64,000 bases of DNA from Aneurinibacillus sp. Ricciae_BoGa-3 (GTDB lineage: Bacteria; Bacillota; Bacilli; Aneurinibacillales; Aneurinibacillaceae): NCBI RefSeq assembly GCF_028421645.1, contig NZ_CP116887.1, positions 2,048,001 to 2,112,000 of the forward strand. The letters run 5' to 3'. A model generated the notes under the pieces. It was given only the letters and a program-made list of their open reading frames with translations, had not been told where the DNA came from and made no database searches. Shown in pieces: positions 1 through 8,682 of the stretch; positions within the stretch are counted from its first letter, which is position 1, and each line of letters starts with the position of its first letter. The position numbers were made by a program, and so were the translations under genes.

Positions 1-1
1 T

Positions 2-1222
2 GTTGCGGAGAATATCTACTTAGGCCGGGAGCCAATGAAACCGGGAAATCTTTTTATCAATTGGGTCAAGATGTTCAAGGATACTGAGCAGTTATTGAAA
101 AAAGTGGGCCTGTCAGTTAATCCAAAAAGATCAGTTAGTACACTTAGTGTAGCGGAACAACAAATGGTTGAAATTGCAAAATCACTTTCCTTCAATGCCA
201 AGGTAATTATTATGGATGAGCCTACTGCTGCTCTAAATGACGAAGAAAGGAATAAGCTTTTTTATATTATAAAAGAATTAAAGAAAGACGGGGTGGGGAT
301 CATTTATATTTCTCACCGAATGGAAGAAATATTTGAAATCTGTGATTCTATTATGGTACTACGTGACGGAAAATTTATTCAGCGTATGCGGACAGTAGAT
401 ACCAGTAAAGAGCAACTTATTTCACTCATGGTAGGACGTCAATTGACTGACTATTACCCAACCTTGCCTAATGCAAAAAAGAAAGTAAGGCTGGAAGTTA
501 AAGATCTTTGTGTTGATGATAGCGTAAAGGATGTTTCATTTCAAGCCTATAAGGGTGAGATTCTTGGCATTGCGGGTCTTATAGGATCTGGACGCCCGGA
601 GTTAGCCAAGGCAATATTTGGTGCTCTTCCAGTTCGTCAAGGTTCCATTTTTTTAGAAGGAGAAAAGGTTTTTTTAAAAAATTGTAAAGATGCAATTGAG
701 AAGGGGATCGCTTTAGTATCGGATGACAGAAAGGGAGAGGGAATTGTTCTTTCAATGTCAATTGAGGAAAATTTGACACTTGCTAACTTGAAATCGGTGT
801 TGCGGTCGATTTTCATAGATAAAAAGAAGCAAAAGGAATTAGTTGAACGGAATTTTAAGGCTTTGAAGATTAAAGCAGCGAGTGCAGACTTAAAAGTTGA
901 ATTTTTAAGTGGGGGCAATCAACAAAAGGTGGTTTTAGGAAAATGGCTTGAAACCGATCCTAAAATATTTATTTTAAATGAGCCAACACGTGGCATTGAT
1001 ATTGGTGCCAAAGCAGAGATTTACCAATTGATGAAGAACTTGGTTGAACAAGGGGTGACCATTATATTGATTTCTTCCGAGTTACCTGAATTACTCGGTA
1101 TGAGTCATCGTATTCTCGTAATGCACGAAGGATGTATTACCGGTGAATTTAACAAGGATGAAGCTACACAGGAAAAAATCATGATTTGTGCGACAGGTGG
1201 TGAGAACAATGGGGCAGCTTAG
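2..1222 (+). CDS. rbsA: Sugar ABC transporter ATP-binding protein, RbsA type (5' truncated by window edge)
   Basis: Energises import of ribose or a related sugar at the cytoplasmic face of the membrane. The reading frame is open from base 2 (VAENIYLGRE, typical of the first ATPase half), so the Met at 35 is internal. The first half shows Walker B (VIIMDEPTAAL) after a degenerate signature. The second half has a glycine loop (GLIGSGRPEL), a signature (LSGGNQQKV) and a Walker B reading FILNEPTRGID, with Asn where Asp is usual. Two fused ATPase domains are the RbsA/MglA/XylG layout. The 3' end overlaps the permease gene by 14 bases, so the two are coupled. The sugar is not certain; deoC downstream favours a pentose or deoxypentose. 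Confidence 0.93.
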   Translation, partial: VAENIYLGREPMKPGNLFINWVKMFKDTEQLLKKVGLSVNPKRSVSTLSVAEQQMVEIAKSLSFNAKVIIMDEPTAALNDEERNKLFYIIKELKKDGVGIIYISHRMEEIFEICDSIMVLRDGKFIQRMRTVDTSKEQLISLMVGRQLTDYYPTLPNAKKKVRLEVKDLCVDDSVKDVSFQAYKGEILGIAGLIGSGRPELAKAIFGALPVRQGSIFLEGEKVFLKNCKDAIEKGIALVSDDRKGEGIVLSMSIEENLTLANLKSVLRSIFIDKKKQKELVERNFKALKIKAASADLKVEFLSGGNQQKVVLGKWLETDPKIFILNEPTRGIDIGAKAEIYQLMKNLVEQGVTIILISSELPELLGMSHRILVMHEGCITGEFNKDEATQEKIMICATGGENNGAA

Positions 1223-2201
1223 TAAATATCGTACATTGTTTGTCTTATTGGTGATTGTAATCATTGCTTCATTTTTGAGTAATGCATTTTTTACAACAAC
1301 AAACCTTTTAAATATTGCTCGTCAGGTTTCTATTACAGCAATTGTGGGTGCTGGAATGACATTAGTAATCCTAGTTGCTGGAATTGACTTGTCAGTAGGT
1401 GCAGTGCTTGCTGTTTCAGGTGCTATAGTAGCAGGTGTTCTGGCTTCGACAAACAGTGTGATGTTAGCGATACTGGTAAGTTTAATTGTCGGGATATTTT
1501 TTGGCTCAATTAATGGATTTTTATCAACCAAAGGGAAGATGCCATCATTTATTGTGACACTAGCTACAATGGCGGTAGCGAGAGCACTCACTTTGGTGTT
1601 AACAAATGGGTATCCAGTTGTTGTTCGCAGTTCGTCATTTCGTGAAATTGGAAACGGTCATATTTTAGGCGTTCCTATACCCGTAATTTTAATGGTTGTA
1701 ATATTCGTGCTATTACATATTTTACTTAAGCATACAAAGTTAGGCCGTTATATTTATTCTGTCGGTGGGAACGAATCAGCAAGTCGTTTAACCGGGATTA
1801 ACACGTACCGTGTTATCATTACGACCTTTATACTCAGCGGAATATTTACATCTATTGCTTCTCTAATTTACACCGCAAGATTAAGTTCAGCACAACCAAC
1901 AGCTGGCACAGGACTTGAACTAGATGCAATTGCGGCCGTAATTTTAGGTGGAACGAGTCTAGCGGGGGGTCAGGGTGGAGTTTTTGGGACATTGATAGGT
2001 GCTTTTATTATGGGGATCCTTGATAATATCTTAAATCTCATGAATATTAACCCCTACTATCAAGGCATAGTCAAAGGCGTGGTTATCATCTTAGCTGTCT
2101 TTACTGATAACAAATTCAGATCGATAGCTGTAGCTCGATTCAAATCGCAGCCCGAAACAAATGTAAAGGAAGCAAATGTTGAAGAAGCCAAAGCCAACTA
2201 G
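1209..2201 (+). CDS. rbsC: Sugar ABC transporter permease, RbsC type
   Basis: Membrane channel subunit of the ribose-type importer. The 330-residue protein is hydrophobic throughout, with about 8-10 membrane segments and the family motifs GIDLSVGAVLA near residue 65 and AAVILGGTSLAGGQGG near residue 245. I prefer ATG 1209 over the upstream in-frame ATG 1188 because GGTGG lies 8 bases before it. It overlaps the ATPase gene and is followed by the binding-protein gene, giving the order A-C-B as in Bacillus rbs. The last 25 residues are charged and Ala/Glu/Lys rich, facing the cytoplasm. Confidence 0.93.
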   Translation: MGQLSKYRTLFVLLVIVIIASFLSNAFFTTTNLLNIARQVSITAIVGAGMTLVILVAGIDLSVGAVLAVSGAIVAGVLASTNSVMLAILVSLIVGIFFGSINGFLSTKGKMPSFIVTLATMAVARALTLVLTNGYPVVVRSSSFREIGNGHILGVPIPVILMVVIFVLLHILLKHTKLGRYIYSVGGNESASRLTGINTYRVIITTFILSGIFTSIASLIYTARLSSAQPTAGTGLELDAIAAVILGGTSLAGGQGGVFGTLIGAFIMGILDNILNLMNINPYYQGIVKGVVIILAVFTDNKFRSIAVARFKSQPETNVKEANVEEAKAN

Positions 2202-2264
2202 GGAGTAACGATACTTAACTAATAAGTATCTTCACTATCATATTAAAAAATGGGGGTATAAGTA

Positions 2265-3263
2265 GTGAAAAAAGGAAAAAAAGCATTAGCGTTTGCCTTC
2301 TTGACGACTATCGCTATGGCTGCACCGCTGGCTGGTTGTAGTAGCACCAAAGAATCAAGTTCAGATAAGCAAGCCGTATCAACCTCTGCTCCAAACTCAA
2401 CAAACGCAACAAAAAAACTTAAAATTGGTCTTTCCATGAACACCTTGAATAATCCGTTTTTCGTTGCCGTAAAGGAAGGGGCAGAAGCTCAAGCAAAAGC
2501 AATAGGAGCTGAGTTGATTGTTACGGATGCACAAAATAATGTAAGCACCCAGTTGAGTAACGTTGAAAGTATGATTCAACAAAAACCGGACGTAATCATT
2601 ATCGACCCAACTGATTCCGATGCTATTGTACCCGCAGTACAGGAAGCGAATCAAGCAAATATACCGATTCTTACTATTGACCGAAAGGCAAATGGTGGAG
2701 AAGTTGTCGCACATGTTGGTTTTGACGCAGTCGAGGCAGGAAAGATGGCAGGAGATTGGTTGGCAAAAGAGCTCAAGGGAAAGGGAAATGTAGTTGAAAT
2801 CACTGGAATCATGGGAACCAATGTGGCCCAGGATCGAGATAAAGGGTTTAACGAAGTAATGAAACAAAATCCTGGAATTAAAATTGTCGCTAAACAAACT
2901 GCAAACTTTGACCGTGGAGAAGCCCTCAAAGTTATGGAAAACATTATACAGGCTAACCCTAGAATTGATGCGGTCTATGCAGCTAATGATGAAATGGCAA
3001 TTGGAGCAGAGCAAGCCCTAGAAGCAGCTAACTTAACAGGTAAAGTAAAAATAGTGGGAACAGATGATACAGATCCCATGAAGGAACTAATTAAACAGGG
3101 AAAAGCAAACGCTACGGTTGCTAATCCGCCCTATTTCTTAGGGAAAGATGCTGTGAAGGCAGCAAAGGATTTATCTGACGGCAAAAAACTAGAGAAAGAT
3201 GTAATTCTTAAAGCGGAAATTGTTAAAAAGGATAACGTGGATCAAGTAAAAACAAGAGACTAA
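2265..3263 (+). CDS. rbsB: Sugar-binding lipoprotein, RbsB type
   Basis: Extracytoplasmic binding protein that delivers sugar to the permease. It starts at GTG 2265 behind GGGGG. Residues 1-25 form a lipoprotein signal with lipobox LAGC. A Ser/Thr/Asn-rich linker follows, then a periplasmic-binding type 1 fold beginning KIGLSMNTLNNPFF, with DPTDSDAI and DRKANGG segments typical of ribose-binding proteins. Length 332 is normal. It is the third gene of the transporter operon and is followed by a hairpin that separates it from deoC, which may raise its level relative to deoC. Pentose specificity is inferred from similarity and from deoC. Confidence 0.92.
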   Translation: MKKGKKALAFAFLTTIAMAAPLAGCSSTKESSSDKQAVSTSAPNSTNATKKLKIGLSMNTLNNPFFVAVKEGAEAQAKAIGAELIVTDAQNNVSTQLSNVESMIQQKPDVIIIDPTDSDAIVPAVQEANQANIPILTIDRKANGGEVVAHVGFDAVEAGKMAGDWLAKELKGKGNVVEITGIMGTNVAQDRDKGFNEVMKQNPGIKIVAKQTANFDRGEALKVMENIIQANPRIDAVYAANDEMAIGAEQALEAANLTGKVKIVGTDDTDPMKELIKQGKANATVANPPYFLGKDAVKAAKDLSDGKKLEKDVILKAEIVKKDNVDQVKTRD

Positions 3264-3272
3264 AATTATTTG

Positions 3273-3301
3273 GAGGTAGGTTCTAACCCTACCTCTATTT
3301 T
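3273..3301 (+). terminator. Hairpin between binding protein and deoC
   Basis: GAGGTAGG (3273-3280) pairs with CCTACCTC (3288-3295), followed by TATTTTT. It looks like a partial terminator or mRNA-stabilising stem inside the operon. Confidence 0.6.
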
Positions 3302-3318
3302 TCAGGGGGGACTTACCA

Positions 3319-4005
3319 ATGAACGAAATTAAATCTCTAAAAGAAATAGCAAAAATGATAGATCATACGATTCTAAAACCAGAAGCTACAGAAGATGAAG
3401 TAATACAGGTTTGTAATGAAGCTAAAACCTTTGGATTTGCCACCGTTTGTATAAATCCAGTATGGGTACCGTTTGTATCGAAGGAATTAAACGGGTCTAA
3501 CATCGGAATTACCACCGTCATTGGCTTTCCCTTTGGAGCGGGAACAACCTTAATCAAAGCAATGGAAACGCGGGATGCCATAGCTAATGGAGCGACTGAA
3601 ATTGATATGGTAATAAATATTGGGGACTTAAAATCGGGTAAGATGGATAGTGTAAAGCGGGATATACGAATGGTTGTAGAGGCAGCAGGAGAAAAAACTG
3701 TGAAGGTTATTCTTGAAACTTGCCTTCTAACAGATGAAGAAAAAGTAATTGGCTGTAAGCTTAGTAAGGAAGCTGGTGCTGATTTTGTTAAAACATCTAC
3801 AGGATTTTCGAAAGCTGGGGCAACCGTTGCGGATGTTTCATTAATGAGGAAGATTGTGGGCTTAGAGTTCGGGGTGAAAGCTAGCGGCGGTATTCGTACA
3901 TTAAATGATGTAAAAGCAATGATAAAAGCTGGCGCCAGCCGCATAGGTGCCAGTGCGAGTGTTGCTTTTGTTAAAGATGCAGATGGAATAGAGACGGTAT
4001 ACTAA
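3319..4005 (+). CDS. deoC: Deoxyribose-phosphate aldolase
   Basis: Cleaves 2-deoxyribose 5-phosphate to glyceraldehyde 3-phosphate and acetaldehyde in the cytoplasm. The 228-residue TIM barrel shows IDHTILKP at the start, the EIDMVINIG strand with the catalytic Asp, the Schiff-base Lys in DFVKTSTGF near residue 157, and the second Lys in VKASGGIR. The start ATG 3319 has a strong GGGGGG site. Its place behind a ribose-type transporter, with no rbsK or rbsD visible in the window, suggests the operon handles deoxyribose or nucleoside breakdown products, though upstream genes lie outside the window. Confidence 0.95.
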   Translation: MNEIKSLKEIAKMIDHTILKPEATEDEVIQVCNEAKTFGFATVCINPVWVPFVSKELNGSNIGITTVIGFPFGAGTTLIKAMETRDAIANGATEIDMVINIGDLKSGKMDSVKRDIRMVVEAAGEKTVKVILETCLLTDEEKVIGCKLSKEAGADFVKTSTGFSKAGATVADVSLMRKIVGLEFGVKASGGIRTLNDVKAMIKAGASRIGASASVAFVKDADGIETVY

Positions 4006-4256
4006 CGGTCAAATCTATTCTTTCGGACAAAGTCAAGGTGCATAACATCGTGAACATCAGTTTTGAATACTCTCTACTTGGCGCAGACAAAAGTCTGTGT
4101 CTTTTTCTTTCAACATCGGTTTCTCTCCGTATTCTCTATTCACATATGTATGCAAGTTACGTTTTACATACTGATTATGGGCAGCCGAGGAAGAATCACA
4201 GATTATCGGCTAATCTATCCACAGAGGTTGTTGGTAACTTGCATTGCTCCATTTGC

Positions 4257-4278
4257 ATACTATAAGGGGGTATGGTAT
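4257..4278 (+). promoter_or_regulatory. CsoR-type copper operator
   Basis: ATACTAT (4257-4263) and ATGGTAT (4272-4278) form an imperfect inverted repeat around a G5 tract, resembling the G-tract operators of Bacillus copZA. It lies directly before csoR, so autoregulation by copper is the natural reading. A TACTAT box inside it may be the -10. Confidence 0.65.
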
Positions 4279-4322
4279 ATCTGAGTGGGAAGGAGTTGAA
4301 CAACCTGAAAGAAAATAAGTCT

Positions 4323-4634
4323 ATGCACGAACCGGATAGTTGTTCGCATGGTGAGGGAAGAAAAAGTCACCATTCAGAAAAAGTAAAAGCAAATTTAACG
4401 ACCCGATTAAATCGGACTGAAGGACAAATCAGAGGGGTAAAAGGAATGATTGAAAAAGATGCCTACTGTGATGATGTTCTCAATCAATTAGCAGCAATTC
4501 AATCCGCACTAAACAGTGTGGGGAAACTTTTGCTCGAGGGACATATGAAAAGCTGCGTGATTGAACGGATTCAAGAAGGCGATCATGACGTCATTGATGA
4601 ACTGCTGACCACAATGAATAAACTTATGAAATGA
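4323..4634 (+). CDS. csoR: Copper-sensing repressor of the CsoR/DUF156 family
   Basis: Small all-helical DNA-binding repressor that releases its operator on binding Cu(I). From ATG 4323 the protein is 103 residues, close to B. subtilis CsoR. Cys49, His74 and Cys78 form the C-H-C copper site, and LTTRLNRTEGQIRGVKGM is the conserved first helix. An upstream in-frame ATG at 4272 lies inside the G-tract operator with only one base between GGGGG and the start, so I prefer 4323. The next gene is a broken copZ, so in this strain the regulon may be partly lost. Confidence 0.88.
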   Translation: MHEPDSCSHGEGRKSHHSEKVKANLTTRLNRTEGQIRGVKGMIEKDAYCDDVLNQLAAIQSALNSVGKLLLEGHMKSCVIERIQEGDHDVIDELLTTMNKLMK

Positions 4635-4662
4635 TTTAACAATAAGCAGGAGGAAATTACCA

Positions 4663-4832
4663 ATGAAGAACATTACACTTAAAGTAGAAGGCATGTCTTG
4701 TGGGTATTGTGTGAATGCCGTTGAAGGAGCACTAAAGGAGATCGGCGCTTCTGGGAAAGTTGACTACCGGGTGTGATGACAGCAACTGTTAATTTGGCAT
4801 TCGAATATATTGTGAAATTAGCAAGCGGATGA
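4663..4832 (+). pseudogene. copZ: CopZ-like copper chaperone, frameshifted
   Basis: ATG 4663 behind AGGAGG opens a heavy-metal-associated domain with the metal motif GMSCGYC near residue 10. After ALKEIGASGKVD the frame is lost and a TGA follows at 4774, leaving 37 residues. A second frame continues with TATVNLAFEYIVKLASG and stops at 4832, which resembles the lost middle strand. The intact family is about 68 residues, so the C-terminal part is also missing. No copper ATPase gene follows. Confidence 0.75.
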
Positions 4833-4904
4833 AGGGAAAATAAAGAAGGGACCGATGAAGGCCCCTTCCATGGTTCACCACCGAATTGATAAGAAATAGA
4901 TCGG

Positions 4905-5657
4905 TCAATCTTTCTTATAAAAGAAATAGGAGTAGTGTTCAAAATTAGACAACGAGTGCCATTGTCCATAATTTTTCAAAAAGTCGAGTTGGAACCCTAA
5001 CCGGTCCATGGTTCGAATCAGATCATTGTTTGTAATACCCCATTGCCATACGTTCGGCGCGTCTCTCCAAATGCGGCCTGGCACAATCTCTTCGTACATA
5101 TGTGAAAATAATTGAACATAACTCGGATGTGTCGGTTCATGCGGGACGTTCTTTAAGTACTCCTCTTTGCCTAAATCAAGTAATCTTACTGTACTGGATG
5201 ATGGAGTAAATTGTGGATTGCATATAATAAATGAACGAGTAAACGGTGCGTACATCTCCAAAATTTGATCCCAGTCAGGCGCTACTTGATGCAGTAGGAC
5301 GTCGAACAAGATGATGGTATCCACATGGCCGATGCGTTCGGGCATTTCCGGGCTGCCGAAGTTAGCCTGCATGGTGGAAATTTCCTTATGCTTGTCACAT
5401 AAGCGTTTGGCACTATTTGGCCATTGCACATCCACCATAATCATTTCATTCGGATTGTACTTTTCCATGGCGTATAGGCCATAGGCGCAATCGATTTCTC
5501 CAACGCCGCCCAATTCCGCGACACGATTCATTTTTTTGAAAGAGAAAGAGAAATCCAGTACTTCTTTTTTCGCCAAGTCAAAGGCAGGATGAAACGTTCG
5601 CTTTAAATCTTTTTGCATGTCACTTATTTGACGCGATAGTTCCTCGTGTATCATCAA
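4905..5657 (-). CDS. SAM-dependent methyltransferase-like protein
   Basis: 250-residue soluble protein. A glycine motif (AELGGVGEIDCAYGL, near residue 50) followed by MIMVDVQWPN and later DTIILFDVLLHQVAP matches motifs I, II and IV of class I methyltransferases. The substrate is unknown. Before the motif is a helical N-terminal stretch with KKMNRVAELG. It stands alone, with no partner on the same strand close by. The exact subfamily is not recognised; the fold call is moderately sure, the activity is inference. Confidence 0.65.
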   Translation of the reverse strand: MMIHEELSRQISDMQKDLKRTFHPAFDLAKKEVLDFSFSFKKMNRVAELGGVGEIDCAYGLYAMEKYNPNEMIMVDVQWPNSAKRLCDKHKEISTMQANFGSPEMPERIGHVDTIILFDVLLHQVAPDWDQILEMYAPFTRSFIICNPQFTPSSSTVRLLDLGKEEYLKNVPHEPTHPSYVQLFSHMYEEIVPGRIWRDAPNVWQWGITNNDLIRTMDRLGFQLDFLKNYGQWHSLSNFEHYSYFFYKKD

Positions 5658-5847
5658 TCGACTCTCCTTTGATCAAAATTAGTAGAAACATTTTATAATA
5701 TGCAAGAAATATGATGTCTGAGTCCGCGTTTACCCTAAATTTCGCAAAGGATTTACAAAAAAATCCAGTATACGAACCGTGTGCCGGCCATCCGGATGCT
5801 GATAACGGCCGACCAAACTGAGCGCCAGGTTTAGATTTACATGAATG

Positions 5848-7131
5848 CTAAAAATTCTTTTTAATCAGGCGGAAAATTTCGAGGAGAAAAATGGTTAAGG
5901 TCAGCCATACACCCCCGAAGACATACCCTGCAACTGTTCCGCTAGGAGACTGTGCACCAAAGTATATGCCGTTTAAACCAATTACAAATAAAACGAGAAA
6001 TGTCAGTAACGAAACAACGATTGATATTGATGGTTTTCTTGAATTTCGTGCAAGCACAAAAGAAGTAAAACCATACACAATGGTTGCCATAAGCGTTTGT
6101 TCATTGGGAAAGGCATAAAGGTTGCTTCCTTCCATGGGAGATGGGTGAACAACAATAAATACATGTCGCAGAAGTTCTCTCCAGAGATCACCTCCTGCGA
6201 TCACAATAACCAGAAATGCTCCCTCAATCACTCGGTATTTTTTCTTAAAACAAATCCATAGAAAAATAAGAATACTAAGGGTCAATAGTATCTTTCCGGA
6301 TGCTAGTAAGCCGAACGTATGCATCCATGGCATCCAGGTTTTATTAAACATCAATCGCACCAGCACAGACACCACTAAATTAAATTCTTCATATTCACTG
6401 CTTAAATAATCTTGAATTAAACCACCCATAAAAACAACAAGCTCCAGAAAAACGGCAGCGATCGCAAGTATAAGAAGCCTTACCCTCCGAAGGGAATGAA
6501 ACAAGTGTATCCCCCTGTTTAAACCACTTGTTATCTTCTCCTTAATCTGTTCCTTAAATTTTCTATATCCATAAACGGCTGCAACGACTATCGCCGCAAT
6601 GATGCCGGCTATAAGTAAATACTTTTTAATGGAGTTGTGAAAATGTTCCCACTGTGGACCTAACACTTTGCCTAATGAAATAAAAGTACCTGTATATAAT
6701 AAAGCTCCTAGATAGGCATACAAGGCAAAGGTGCGGTAGCGAATCCTCGTTATGCCCGAAAAGTAACCTGTAATGTGTCGAACACCTGGGATAAAATAAG
6801 CGATAACCAGCATCTTATTGCCGTATTTCTCAAACCACTGGGATGTTTTTTCTAATTTTTCGGGTCCCAAATGAAACTTATGCCCGTACTTTTGAAAAAA
6901 TGGGGTGCCTAACTTAAAACCTATCCAATAGGCAATCGATATTCCGATACAGCATCCTATCCATGCCGTGAATATACTAAATATCCAATTCAGCTTGCCC
7001 TGGAAAACAAGAACGCCAGTGTAACCCATCAGCACTTCGCCTGGCACAGGAAACGCAATAAGCTCCAATATAAAGGAAAATAATAATACCATATATCCAT
7101 AATGGTTCATCAACGTTGTTAGATACCCCAA
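5848..7131 (-). CDS. DedA-family membrane protein fused to a degenerate PAP2 domain
   Basis: 427-residue polytopic membrane protein. Residues 1-200 are a DedA/VTT domain (FPVPGEVLMGYTG, GKMLVIAYFIPGVRH-type motifs), a family tied to membrane lipid and proton homeostasis. Residues about 215-427 look like a PAP2 phosphatase core, but the catalytic motifs are altered: the FPSGH position reads FPNEQ and the last motif reads GAQSPSGTVAG where a His is normal. The PAP2 half is therefore probably not a phosphatase. Start TTG 7131 follows GGAGGG by six bases. DedA-PAP2 fusions are known with intact sites; the loss here is notable. Confidence 0.8.
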   Translation of the reverse strand: MGYLTTLMNHYGYMVLLFSFILELIAFPVPGEVLMGYTGVLVFQGKLNWIFSIFTAWIGCCIGISIAYWIGFKLGTPFFQKYGHKFHLGPEKLEKTSQWFEKYGNKMLVIAYFIPGVRHITGYFSGITRIRYRTFALYAYLGALLYTGTFISLGKVLGPQWEHFHNSIKKYLLIAGIIAAIVVAAVYGYRKFKEQIKEKITSGLNRGIHLFHSLRRVRLLILAIAAVFLELVVFMGGLIQDYLSSEYEEFNLVVSVLVRLMFNKTWMPWMHTFGLLASGKILLTLSILIFLWICFKKKYRVIEGAFLVIVIAGGDLWRELLRHVFIVVHPSPMEGSNLYAFPNEQTLMATIVYGFTSFVLARNSRKPSISIVVSLLTFLVLFVIGLNGIYFGAQSPSGTVAGYVFGGVWLTLTIFLLEIFRLIKKNF

Positions 7132-7330
7132 GAGTTACCCTCCTTTTATATCTGTTGCATCTCGACGGTTTATCCTTTACATATCGTTTGTACCTTATTT
7201 TTATTTTACCCAGCATAACTTAAAAGACGGAAGCTTAAACCCAGTAGTTTATTTTCAAGAGGGGATAACCTGTGTGGTATTTGATTGTTTCAGAAAACGA
7301 TGCCCGCTACATAAAACAAAAAGCAAATAA

Positions 7331-7355
7331 AAATCCGTCTTAGCCAGACGGATTT
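7331..7355 (-). terminator. Rho-independent terminator
   Basis: AAATCCGTCT pairs with AGACGGATTT around a five-base loop. Read on the minus strand it ends in TTTTTATTTG. It lies downstream of the phosphoesterase relic. Confidence 0.7.
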
Positions 7356-7526
7356 AAGTTAATTTTGATTTGTAAATCTCTGTTTTACCACTGTCTAATG
7401 TAGGCATTTTATATGGCTTGTCTTATTCAACGTCTTTGTGTTGTATAGATTTTAAGTTCATTTTAATATATTGAACAAGCCTGCCTTTAAAATCTTTAGG
7501 CCGTATATTTCCTTCAAATGTATTGT

Positions 7527-8138
7527 TTATTTTTTTGAAATGGGATATGGTTGATTTCCTTTTGTTGCTTTCCAGATAGCCTGATTAAGTTTGTTTGAAT
7601 CTGCAGCATCAGGTTTAGAGAAGTCCATTTGCTTGGAAACTGCCGCCATCGGTGCATTTTGACCATTCATTGCATTCAATGGATATGTTAATTGTTCAAC
7701 CTTATAAGGGTCGAGGTTAGGATGGTTGGTGAAGGAATTGAGCATTGGAATGGCAGACGCGTCAAACTGGGTCATTGGTTTCATACCCAGAATCATCCAT
7801 GGATGTCCTTGCTCACTGACCTCACCATCTGCATAGAAGTTGTCCAAAGTCACAAATTGAGTTGCGAGTTTATGCAGGTTTGGCGTAAAGGACTTACCGA
7901 ACTGCGTTAAACTCGGATCACCGTTGCCTTTCCCTAAATCTCCAAATACCTGGTCGCGATTTTCATTAATAACGTAAATCACATGCTTAATGGGGGACTT
8001 TTGATCAGCATAACGAGGAATGGCTGAATCTTTGTCACCAGTTAGACGACTTAACCAACCACTTTTTACGTCATATACCTTGTTGTTGTCTTCAACCTGT
8101 TTGGTGTATTTTTTGGAGTTGGTTTTTATCGGGGACAT
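7527..8138 (-). pseudogene. Phosphoesterase (alkaline phosphatase superfamily), internally deleted relic
   Basis: The 203 codons keep recognisable pieces of a secreted Bacillus phosphoesterase: SPIKHVIYVINENR followed by QVFGDLGKGNGDPS, then GKSFTPNLHKLATQFVTLDNFY and EQGHPWM. There is no signal peptide, no beta-propeller part, and the expected Thr-Tyr after NENR is absent (NENRDQVF), which removes residues next to the usual active-site region. After about residue 115 the sequence jumps to DSNKLNQAIWKATKGNQPYP, which I take as the family C-terminus. I read this as a gene collapsed by deletions. Confidence 0.7.
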
Positions 8139-8395
8139 CTAATGGCATCCTGAACAGGCTCAAGTATTCCCTGATTAAATTTTTGAAGAGTACCCATAAA
8201 ATATTCGGCTTCACGAGCAATATGATCGACTAAAAGGGGGAAGTTAAAGCCGTGTATCTTACAATTGATGATGAGAATTAACAGATTCCTTTTAAAGTTT
8301 CTAAAACCATAAACCAGTTGAATGCTGTCCTCATTTAACCTTCTAACAGCATCAACATTATCGGGTGTTTCCCTCTTTTCGAATGTTCAAATATA
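8126..8395 (-). pseudogene. DUF2935-like protein fragment
   Basis: Translating the minus strand gives NFPLLVDHIAREAEYFMGTL followed by QKFNQGILEPVQDAI, which resembles the His/Glu-rich four-helix repeats of DUF2935 proteins of Bacillus. The frame has no start and ends by running into the phosphoesterase relic (TAA at 8126-8128), so it is a fragment joined there by deletion. Confidence 0.5.
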
Positions 8396-8682
8396 GGCTA
8401 ATGTAGCATATTTGCGTTACCAGTAATTAGTGCTTATCCATTACAATTAATCTTTCAGCACACATAGATTTGAATCAACTATTACGGTCCTTTCAACAAT
8501 CATCTCTATTATAGTTGAAAAAATATTTTGAACATTTGGTCATCTGCAAACAATAGTCACAGGAATTTCTCGTGGAATTATGATAGTGGAGCATAAAGGA
8601 TAGCGTTGTTAAATAAATATTAGATGTAATTTAAAAAAGACAGACTTCTAACACAATTCTTTTATCAAGCAGGGAGGAACAG
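8396..8682. other. Intergenic region before the ebo-like cluster
   Basis: AT-rich, no coding sign. It should hold the promoter of the cluster at 8683, but I see no box strong enough to name. GGGAGG at 8671-8676 is the ribosome site of the first gene. Confidence 0.4.

Noticed and set aside
2397..3014. 205-codon minus frame inside the binding-protein gene
   Set aside because: Antisense to a well-supported rbsB-type gene; Cys/Ser-rich noise without a start site.
4038..4284. Two overlapping 73-75 residue frames between deoC and csoR
   Set aside because: No ribosome site, no protein-like composition, and the region holds the csoR promoter and operator.
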